In this document: one piece after another, positions 45,122-51,844 of the stretch
How the letters are laid out: every line of letters starts with the position of its first letter
Position numbering within the stretch: position 1 is the first letter of the stretch
Source: Verrucomicrobiaceae bacterium
GTDB taxonomy: Bacteria > Verrucomicrobiota > Verrucomicrobiia > Verrucomicrobiales > Verrucomicrobiaceae
Direction of reading: 5' to 3'
DNA length: 64,000 nucleotides
Assembly: GCA_016795365.1 (NCBI GenBank)
Contig: JAEUHN010000039.1
Span: 186,001 to 250,000, forward strand
Program-made: the position numbers and the translations under genes
The notes under the pieces: generated by a model
Databases searched by the model: none
What the model was told of the DNA's origin: nothing
Seen by the model: only the letters and a program-made list of their open reading frames with translations

Positions 45122-46303
45122 TTATTCCTCCTTCTTGTCAACCGTTTCGGTATCATCATCGTCAGAGCTGTCATCATCGCCGTCAGCACTGTCTTCGAGA
45201 CCGAACAGCGAACGGACCGGACGACGGTAGCGACCGCCCATGTTGTCACGCTCGATTTGAGCCTGGCACTCCACGGTGAAACGAGTGAATGGCAGAGCTT
45301 CGAGGCGGATCTCGGGAATCTGTTTGCCCGACATTTCGCAGATGCCGTAGCTGCCGAGGTCGATGCGCTTCAGTGCTTCATTGATCTCATACAGCGAGTC
45401 TTGTTCCTGGCTAAGCAGGCTGAGGGCGAAGTCGCGATCGTAAGCGTCGCTGCCCGCATCCGCCATGTGCTGGCCGAAGGCAGAAGCTTCGCTGCCTTCC
45501 GGACGGCTGCGGAGGCTGCCCTCTGCAACGCTGTCCATGCTGTCGAGCAAGAGGCTGCGAAGTTCGATCAGACGCTGCTTCTGCTTCTTGAGGAAAGGCG
45601 TCATCTTCACGCCTTTCTTCACATCAATCGTTGCTCCGACTTCTTCCTGCTTGCCGCGATTCACCGGCTTGATCGGCGGACCGGCAACGAACCCCTTCGA
45701 GGGCGAGGCCACGCTGGGGCTCTTTCCAGAAGAAGATTTTGCGGGAGCCTTAACCGGTGCTGGGACAGGAGCGGGCGCTACTGCCTTAGGGGCCGGAGCA
45801 GGAGCTGCTGCTGGAGTGGCGGGAGCAGCTTTGGCAGCAGGTGCGGCTTTTTTGGCGGGTGCTGCGACTGGCTTCGCGGCCTTGGCTGGAGCGGCCTTGG
45901 CAGCGGGTGCTGGTTTCTTGGCAGGAGCGGCTGGCTTGGCGGCCTTGGCCGGGGCAGAGGCTTTTTTGGTTGCTGGGGCTTTCTTCAAAGGAGTGGGGGT
46001 GGGCTTGGAGGGTTTGGCCGCCACCTTCTTGACTGCCGGCTTGCCTTTCGGCGCAGGCTTCTTGACTGGAGACTTGGGTTGAGGCTTCGCTGCTTTGCTG
46101 ACCGGCTTGGCGGCCTTAGGCGCGGGTTTGGCAGGCTTCTTTGCAGAAGGCTTGGAAGCAGGAGCCTTGGCTGACTTGGCACTCTTGGCTTTCACGGCAG
46201 GCTTTGCCGCTTTTTTGACAGGCGCTTTTTTAGCAGGCTTCGCGGGGGCTTTGGCAGGCTTGGTAGCGACGGCCTTCTTAGCGATTTTGGTTTTCGCAGG
46301 CAT
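45122..46303 (-). CDS. DksA/TraR-like protein with a long histone-H1-like Lys/Ala/Pro N-terminal tail
   Basis: 393 residues. Residues 1 to about 215 are almost only K, A, P, S and V in AKPAKKAP-type repeats, like the C-terminal tail of histone H1 and bacterial H1-like DNA-binding proteins. Residues about 225-360 resemble DksA/TraR: a coiled coil (FLKKQKQRLIELRSLLLDSMDS), DRDFALSLLSQEQDSLYEINEALKRI, and the zinc-finger core GSYGICEMSGKQIPEIRLEALPFTRFTVECQ. In that core two of the four expected cysteines are Ser and Thr. An acidic tail ends the chain. It is first in an operon with rpmG and rpsR, suggesting a role at transcription of translation genes. Confidence 0.85.
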   Translation of the reverse strand: MPAKTKIAKKAVATKPAKAPAKPAKKAPVKKAAKPAVKAKSAKSAKAPASKPSAKKPAKPAPKAAKPVSKAAKPQPKSPVKKPAPKGKPAVKKVAAKPSKPTPTPLKKAPATKKASAPAKAAKPAAPAKKPAPAAKAAPAKAAKPVAAPAKKAAPAAKAAPATPAAAPAPAPKAVAPAPVPAPVKAPAKSSSGKSPSVASPSKGFVAGPPIKPVNRGKQEEVGATIDVKKGVKMTPFLKKQKQRLIELRSLLLDSMDSVAEGSLRSRPEGSEASAFGQHMADAGSDAYDRDFALSLLSQEQDSLYEINEALKRIDLGSYGICEMSGKQIPEIRLEALPFTRFTVECQAQIERDNMGGRYRRPVRSLFGLEDSADGDDDSSDDDDTETVDKKEE

Positions 46304-46458
46304 GGCTGGTGAGGCGTTGAGGTGAAGTCAGCACGGTTGGCTTGCAGCTACTGGTAACCGCGAAACGGACCAGGGCGGCAAAATGAGCGCGGAGTTTTGC
46401 CGCTTCGCCCCACATTGGCAACCACTATTCCATGCGAGTCTGGGGCGTGGCCGGGCCG

Positions 46459-46839
46459 CTATTTAGCCCCCCTTGCCTCCTCATAGGCAGCGAATCCTCC
46501 ATCCAGATGAATCACCGTCGCGAAGCCCAGCTTCTTGAAAGTGGGCAGCGACTTGGTGCTGCGACCACCGGCGGCGCAATGAACCAACACGGGTTGCTTC
46601 TTGTCGAGCGCCTGCAACTTGGTCTCGAAGTCAGGACCGTTGAAGTCGATGTTCTTCGCCCCCTCAATATGTGCGAGGCCAAACTCCGCAGGCGTGCGCA
46701 CATCGATCACGACTACTTTCTTTTCGGCGACCAGTTTCACTGCGTCTTTGCCATCGGCGTGAGTGATCTGGGTTTCACCAGCGAAGGTGGAACTGACAAC
46801 GAGGAACAATGAAGCTGCGGAGAGGCGAAGTGTATTCAT
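46459..46839 (-). CDS. exported single-domain rhodanese
   Basis: 126 residues from ATG 46839 (46851 is an alternative), with a signal peptide (MNTLRLSAASLFLVVSSTFA). The rhodanese domain has VVVIDVRTPAEFGLAHIEGA and the catalytic loop VHCAAGGRST, with cysteine at about residue 87. Such periplasmic rhodaneses transfer sulfur or take part in sulfane-sulfur handling; no partner is nearby. The gene to the right on this strand encodes an unrelated membrane protein. Confidence 0.88.
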   Translation of the reverse strand: MNTLRLSAASLFLVVSSTFAGETQITHADGKDAVKLVAEKKVVVIDVRTPAEFGLAHIEGAKNIDFNGPDFETKLQALDKKQPVLVHCAAGGRSTKSLPTFKKLGFATVIHLDGGFAAYEEARGAK

Positions 46840-46874
46840 GGGCAAATCCATACGCGCGCCAACAGTCAGTCGTG

Positions 46875-47432
46875 TCATCTCGCCACGCAGACTTCCACGT
46901 TCATCGTGCTCAGATTGCGATACACGCGCTCCAGCCTGCGGACGGGCCACCACCGATAAAGGTAGATCTCCAGCGGGCGCCACATGGCCACCCATCCGAT
47001 GATCGTCAGCCCCTGCCGCACCATTCCGTGCCAGGTGTCTTGTGTGGCGGGCAATCCCTGAGCCACCAGCTCACACATTGTTAGAAAGATGAGTCCGATA
47101 ATCAGCGCGATGCGACCCTCTTTCATAAGCTGCCGAAACTCCCGGCGTGTCATCTCCGCCCGGTAGTCAAAGTAATGCTTCACGGACTCATCGACGAGTG
47201 CTCTCACGTCAGTGACGCCTTCGGGGACGCGGCCCAGATGGACGACCAGCTTCAGCGGTGCGTGAGATGGGAACTCCTGCGCCCAGCTTACGATGAACTG
47301 CTCCGCATCGTGATCCAGATCGCGCTCGTGAAACGGCGATGGGTCCATCGAATTGAAGAGCTGATGCACCTCCGCCACCTTCACTTCGATAAGGTGTGCG
47401 GGCGTGGGCGAAGGGTCGGCTTGTGAATTCAT
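46875..47432 (-). CDS. membrane protein of unknown function
   Basis: 185 residues. The first 105 residues are soluble and end in RREFRQLMKEGRIALIIGLIF, which runs into two transmembrane helices (about 108-125 and 138-152), followed by a basic C-terminus (WWPVRRLERVYRNL). VKVAEVHQLFNSMDPSPFHERDLDHDAEQFIVSWA has a conserved look but I do not recognise the family. It is divergent from the ICMT-like gene, 49 bp apart. Confidence 0.65.
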   Translation of the reverse strand: MNSQADPSPTPAHLIEVKVAEVHQLFNSMDPSPFHERDLDHDAEQFIVSWAQEFPSHAPLKLVVHLGRVPEGVTDVRALVDESVKHYFDYRAEMTRREFRQLMKEGRIALIIGLIFLTMCELVAQGLPATQDTWHGMVRQGLTIIGWVAMWRPLEIYLYRWWPVRRLERVYRNLSTMNVEVCVAR

Positions 47433-47481
47433 CCGCTCATTCTACACTCCCTCTCGAGGCGTCCCTTCATTCTCTTCACCC

Positions 47482-47976
47482 ATGAGCGAAAACTCCACTC
47501 CGCACGGATCGCAGGACTCCTTCATGGCTCGCGGTGGCCTGTGGGTGGTCATCCAGTTCGTGCTGATGGTGGCCCTGCTTTTCGCTGCCCCAATGAGCGA
47601 TGAGTCTTTCCCGAACAACGAAATGACCCAGACGATCGCCGCGCTCATGCTCACGATCGGCGCCTGGTGCGGCATTCGTGGCGTGCGTGATCTTGGGCAA
47701 CAACGAACCGCCCTGCCCAAGCCCTTGCCTGGAGGCCAGCTCGTCACCACGGGAGTTTACGCCCTGGTTCGACACCCGCTCTACGCATCGCTCATCTGGC
47801 TGGGCTTTGGCTGGGGACTGCTGTTTGGCAGCGCACTCACACTTGGGATCGCTTTGATTCAACTCGTCTTCCTCGACCTCAAGGCACGTCGCGAGGAGTG
47901 CTGGTTACGCGACCACTTTGCAGGTTACCCGGACTACGCCGCACGAGTGAAGCGATTCATTCCCGGCGTTTACTGA
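47482..47976 (+). CDS. isoprenylcysteine-carboxyl-methyltransferase-like membrane protein
   Basis: 164 residues from ATG 47482 with four hydrophobic helices. TTGVYALVRHPLYASLIWLGFGWGLLFGS is the ICMT/PEMT signature containing the RHP SAM-binding segment, followed by EECWLRDHFAGYPDYAARVKRFIP, typical of the bacterial group. It should be a SAM-dependent methyltransferase of a lipid or small hydrophobic substrate, acting at the membrane. It is seven bases upstream of the DUF2238 gene. Confidence 0.85.
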   Translation: MSENSTPHGSQDSFMARGGLWVVIQFVLMVALLFAAPMSDESFPNNEMTQTIAALMLTIGAWCGIRGVRDLGQQRTALPKPLPGGQLVTTGVYALVRHPLYASLIWLGFGWGLLFGSALTLGIALIQLVFLDLKARREECWLRDHFAGYPDYAARVKRFIPGVY

Positions 47977-47983
47977 CACAGCC

Positions 47984-48667
47984 ATGATGCTGAACTACCA
48001 GAACCACACACGATTGCTGCTGGGCTTGTTCATCGCCGTCTGGGTCGGGCTCGCCATTGAGCCGAAGTTTCGTCAAGACTGGCTGCTGGAGAACGTGCTC
48101 ATGATTCCCGTCTTCGCCCTGCTGATCTGGGGCTGGCGACGGCGGCTGTTCTCACGCGTCTCGCACACGCTCATCTTCATCTTCCTCTGCCTGCACGAGA
48201 TCGGCGCACACTACACTTATTCGCTCGTGCCTTATGACGAATGGTGGACCTCGCTCACGGGCAGCACCTTCAACGACCTCATGGGCTGGCAGCGCAATCA
48301 CTTCGATCGTGCTGTCCACTTCCTCTACGGCCTGCTGATCGCCTACCCGTTCCGCGAGATCTTTATGCGCGTCGCTCGAGTGCGCGGGTTCTGGGCCTAC
48401 TTCCTTCCACTCGATGTCATGGTGTCCACCTCCGGTCTTTTCGAGATGATCGAATGGGCCGCCGCAGCGGCTTTCGGTGGCGACCTGGGCGACGCATACG
48501 TGGGAACGCAGGGCGACATCTGGGATGCGCAGAAGGATATGGCCCTGGCCAGCCTCGGCGCCTTGATCGCCGTCGTGATCATCGCGTTGATCAACAAGCG
48601 CTACGATCGCGACTTCGCCCGCGAATGGTCGGAGAGCCTGCAGGTCCGAGGCACGCCACCGCCTTGA
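47984..48667 (+). CDS. DUF2238 (YjdF-like) membrane protein
   Basis: 227 residues with six predicted transmembrane helices and conserved DUF2238 motifs: HEIGAHYTYSLVPYDEWW, WQRNHFDRAVHFLYGLLIAYPFRE, EMIEWAAAAAFGG and VGTQGDIWDAQKDMALASLGA. The function is unknown. A second Met two codons in (47987) could be the start. Co-transcription with the ICMT-like gene is likely from the 7-bp gap. Confidence 0.85.
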   Translation: MMLNYQNHTRLLLGLFIAVWVGLAIEPKFRQDWLLENVLMIPVFALLIWGWRRRLFSRVSHTLIFIFLCLHEIGAHYTYSLVPYDEWWTSLTGSTFNDLMGWQRNHFDRAVHFLYGLLIAYPFREIFMRVARVRGFWAYFLPLDVMVSTSGLFEMIEWAAAAAFGGDLGDAYVGTQGDIWDAQKDMALASLGALIAVVIIALINKRYDRDFAREWSESLQVRGTPPP

Positions 48668-48783
48668 GCTGCGCAAAGTTGAGCGCCACGCACGCACCGC
48701 CACCTTCAACCTTACGTTCACGTCATTGAAGCAAGCCGATGGCCACCGATTGACAAGGCATCACCGCACCGCACACATGCGGC

Positions 48784-49941
48784 ATGACTTTCATCGACAC
48801 CCTGATCGCCGACGAATCCCTGCGCCTCGCCGAGTTCCCGGTCGCACGCGACAGCATCTTCATGGCACACGCAGGCGTCACCATCCTGCCGCGACGTGCC
48901 ACCCGTGCGATGCAGGAATACCTCGAAGGCTCGTGCGTCGCGATGCAGGAGTTCCCCGCCGCATGGCGGGCGATGAACGAAACGCGGGCACTTGCGGCGA
49001 AATTGATTGGAGCCAAGGCAAGCGAGATCGCGCTGCTCGGGCCCACCAGCGTGGGGCTTAGCTTAGTGGCCAATGGTCTCGACTGGCAGCCCGGCGACGA
49101 GGTCGTGTGCTACTTGGAGGACTATCCGGCCAATGTGTATCCGTGGCTCGAATTGCAGCGCCGTGGCGTGGTCGTGAAGTTCCTCCAGCCCACCGCGCTC
49201 GGTGCCATCACGCCCGAGGTGGTCGAGCAAGCGCTCACGACCAAAACCAAACTCGTCGCGCTCGCGTCGTGTCACTTCCTCACCGGCAACCGCATTCAAA
49301 TCGACGTGATTGGCCAGATGCTGCGCGCCCGCGGCATCTTGTTTTGCCTCGATGCGATCCAGACCGTCGGTGCGTTCGAGACGGTCGTGGAGCACGTCGA
49401 TTTCCTCAGCGCCGATTCCCACAAGTGGATGCTAGGCCCCATGGCCGCCGGCATCGTGTATGTGAAGGAAGAGCTGCAAGACGTGCTGCGCCCCACCTTG
49501 CTCGGTGCCTGGAACATCAAGTCGCCCAACTTCATTGCACAGACCGAGATCGAGTGGGAAGCCGGTGCACGACGCTACGAACCCGGCGTGCTCAACATGG
49601 CCGGCATCCTCGGCATGAAGGCCTCGATCGAACTCATCAACGAAGCCACCGTGGCCGGCATCAGCGCACGACTCCTGCACCTGCGCGATTGCCTGCGCGA
49701 TGCGCTCACGCCGCTCGGCTTCCATTTGATCGAGTCCAGCAATGGCTGCCTGCCCTCCGGCATCTGCACCTTCTCGCACCCCACCCGCGACCTCGCCCCG
49801 ATCTTCGTCCACCTCGCCGCGCACAAGATCAACATCTCCCACCGCCACGACCGCACCGGCCAGGACTACCTCCGCTTCAGCCCCCACTTCTACAACACCG
49901 AGCACGAGGTGGAGCGGATCGCGGAACTGCTAGTGGCGTAA
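48784..49941 (+). CDS. class V aminotransferase (PLP enzyme)
   Basis: 385 residues of the class V aminotransferase/cysteine-desulfurase-like fold. FMAHAGVTILPRRATRAM opens the substrate-binding site. LLGPTSVGLSLVANGL binds the cofactor phosphate, FCLDAIQTVGA supplies the Asp that pairs with the pyridine nitrogen, and SADSHKWMLGP holds the Schiff-base lysine at residue 214. No desulfurase cysteine loop is obvious, so an aminotransferase, lyase or epimerase of the isopenicillin-N-epimerase-like group is more likely. It is followed after 29 bp by a helical-repeat gene. Confidence 0.87.
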   Translation: MTFIDTLIADESLRLAEFPVARDSIFMAHAGVTILPRRATRAMQEYLEGSCVAMQEFPAAWRAMNETRALAAKLIGAKASEIALLGPTSVGLSLVANGLDWQPGDEVVCYLEDYPANVYPWLELQRRGVVVKFLQPTALGAITPEVVEQALTTKTKLVALASCHFLTGNRIQIDVIGQMLRARGILFCLDAIQTVGAFETVVEHVDFLSADSHKWMLGPMAAGIVYVKEELQDVLRPTLLGAWNIKSPNFIAQTEIEWEAGARRYEPGVLNMAGILGMKASIELINEATVAGISARLLHLRDCLRDALTPLGFHLIESSNGCLPSGICTFSHPTRDLAPIFVHLAAHKINISHRHDRTGQDYLRFSPHFYNTEHEVERIAELLVA

Positions 49942-49970
49942 GTGTGATCCAAGACACCAAAGGAGCCCGC

Positions 49971-50474
49971 ATGAAAATTGATTGGGATCATCTCGTCGAA
50001 GACCTCAACTGTGGCACTTGCGGTGGAGACCATCTGGCGATGGCGGCAATCACGAAAGCGCTGGGCGAAGAGTGGGTCATCGAAGCCATCGAGTATTGCC
50101 TGAGCGGTCGTGTTGGAGATGAACTAGCTCGTTCCGTTCTCAGGTTGCTGCGACCTCAGGAGGCAAGAGACTACTGCGTTCACCTCTTCATGACCGATCC
50201 CGACTTGGATCGTCGTCGAACAGCAATCGATCTGCTGCGTGCCGTTGCTTTCAGGGACACGCTGCCTCACGTTTCGACGTTTCTGGATGATCCCGACCCA
50301 ACTATTCAGAACTGGGGTGCAGGTGTTCTTGATCAACTATTGTGGTGCCAGTTCGTCGAGCCCGAGGAATGTGCAGACACACTGGAACTGATGCGAACAC
50401 ATCCGAATGATGAGGTGGTCAGGACTTACGAATGGATCACGGACTTTCTCGCGAAGCGAAGTAGCGATCGATGA
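49971..50474 (+). CDS. small HEAT-like protein of unknown function
   Basis: 167 residues, starting at 49971 behind a strong AGGAG eight bases upstream; the long open frame before it lies over the aminotransferase gene and is not used. Helical pairs such as DELARSVLRLLRPQEARDY, DRRRTAIDLLRAV and DPTIQNWGAGVLDQLLW suggest two to three HEAT-like repeats. A CGTCGGDH motif near residue 14 is unusual. Small proteins of this kind often bind a partner. Confidence 0.7.
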   Translation: MKIDWDHLVEDLNCGTCGGDHLAMAAITKALGEEWVIEAIEYCLSGRVGDELARSVLRLLRPQEARDYCVHLFMTDPDLDRRRTAIDLLRAVAFRDTLPHVSTFLDDPDPTIQNWGAGVLDQLLWCQFVEPEECADTLELMRTHPNDEVVRTYEWITDFLAKRSSDR

Positions 50475-50588
50475 TGCCCCACTCGATTGATGCGTCAGCG
50501 AACTGCGAAGCTGTTGCCGACGATGCTGCGCAACCAAAGCTAGGGTAGCATTGCCCGTCCCCCAAAGCTTGCGGCCTCATGCCTGCCA

Positions 50589-50900
50589 TGATCATGAGCA
50601 CCAAAGGTGCGACCTATTATAGCCCAGGGCGCTGCGAGCCTGAGCGAGCGAGCCCTGGGTTGGCACCGCAAGCATTCGAGGCGCGAACCGATGGCGACGC
50701 CAGGCGATGCCGCTTGAAGAGCGCCGCGCCCACAGCATCGCCAGCTGACGACGCTTCGGGAGAGCGTTTCTGGTCAACGGTGGGCATCGCCATGTCATGG
50801 GTTCGCGCTGAAACAAATTGAACATGTGACCCAGGGCTCGCTCGCTGAAGCTCGCAGCGCCCTGGGCTAGCTTAGATCGCACCTTTGGTGCTCATGATCA
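50589..50900. mobile_element. 312-bp MITE-like element with 72-bp terminal inverted repeats
   Basis: Arms at 50589-50660 and 50829-50900 are reverse complements with only about six mismatches over 72 bp. They begin TGATCATGAGCACC and contain the sub-palindromes GCACCAAAGGTGC and AGCCCAGGGC...GCCCTGGG. The 168-bp interior has no gene, although frames run through it on both strands. No target-site duplication is obvious. The element fills most of the gap 50475-50982. Confidence 0.88.
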
Positions 50901-50982
50901 CTGATCCAAGGCCATTGTTCGTCACCACGAAATCAACGACGGGATCAGGAACCAGCACGTCCATGCGGACGGCTCCGAATTT

Positions 50983-51774
50983 TCAGCGCGCCTGCTTCGG
51001 TTCGAGCTTCCCCCACGCCTCAAAGAACCGCTTCCCCAGCTCGCGATAGGCGGGCGAGTCGAAGTGGACCTTGTCGCCGCGATGGCCGAGGCCTTCGGCG
51101 CTGACGAAGGCGGTGTGAGGGACCTTGGTGGGCAGGGCTTGATGAACAGCATCGACTTGCGTCTTGAACGCATCCCACGGCGCGTCGGCAAACTTGCCCA
51201 ACTGACCGGCGATGAACGGCGTTTCGGAACTGCCCACTTGCTTGCGCATCCGGGCGATAAGGTCATGCAGCTTCGCTTCATAGCCAGGCGCGAGCTTGTC
51301 TGTCGAATCGGCTTCGCCTTGATGCCAGAGGATGCCTTTCAAGGTGCCAGTCTTCAGCGCGAGTTGGGCGCGCTTCAGCATGTCGTCCCACGGATAGCTC
51401 TTGGTCGGCGCGTAGAACACACCCGGCTGCCACGCATCAATGTGCGAGCCACCAACGGCACACGGGATCAGGCCCACGGTCACGTCGGGGTGTGCCTCGG
51501 CATAGAGCTGGCCGAAGGTCTTGCCCAGACCCACACCTGCGGAGGGTTTGTCGAAGTGCATGGGATCAATCGCAGGCACCCACTCGCCTGCCTTGCTGAG
51601 CATCAGCACGCGCGGATGCGGCGTCTTGTCCTGAGCCTCGACGGTGCCACGGCCGGCCATGTTGGACTGACCGACGAGCAGGAAGAGATGGAGCTTGTCC
51701 TTGGATGGAAGCGCAGGCGTCTGGGCAAGGCCGGACGAGGCAACCAACAGCAGTGATAGAAGAAAATGAACCAT
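50983..51774 (-). CDS. secreted sialate-O-acetylesterase-domain protein
   Basis: 263 residues from ATG 51774 (a TTG three codons upstream is ignored). Signal peptide about 1-18, then the SASA/SGNH fold: FLLVGQSNMAGRG with the nucleophile serine (about residue 37), AVGGSHIDAWQPG, GILWHQGEADS and a C-terminal DKVHFDSPAYRELG supplying Asp/His. It is a single-domain relative of the 711-residue enzyme at 14852-16987 and probably removes acetyl groups from extracellular glycans. Confidence 0.88.
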   Translation of the reverse strand: MVHFLLSLLLVASSGLAQTPALPSKDKLHLFLLVGQSNMAGRGTVEAQDKTPHPRVLMLSKAGEWVPAIDPMHFDKPSAGVGLGKTFGQLYAEAHPDVTVGLIPCAVGGSHIDAWQPGVFYAPTKSYPWDDMLKRAQLALKTGTLKGILWHQGEADSTDKLAPGYEAKLHDLIARMRKQVGSSETPFIAGQLGKFADAPWDAFKTQVDAVHQALPTKVPHTAFVSAEGLGHRGDKVHFDSPAYRELGKRFFEAWGKLEPKQAR

Positions 51775-51844
51775 GGCTCCCAAACGCGAGAGCCATGATC
51801 AATCCTTCGCGGCTGATCAGGAAGTTGGTCTGTGTGACCGCTGG

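Noticed and set aside
49107-49970. Long open frame upstream of the HEAT-like gene, suggesting a much larger protein.
   Set aside because: It lies in a different frame over the class V aminotransferase and has Arg/His/Pro-rich shadow composition. A strong AGGAG precedes the ATG at 49971.
50579-50882. Short genes on both strands in the 50.6-50.9 kb gap.
   Set aside because: Both run through the arms of the inverted repeat and have no protein-like composition.
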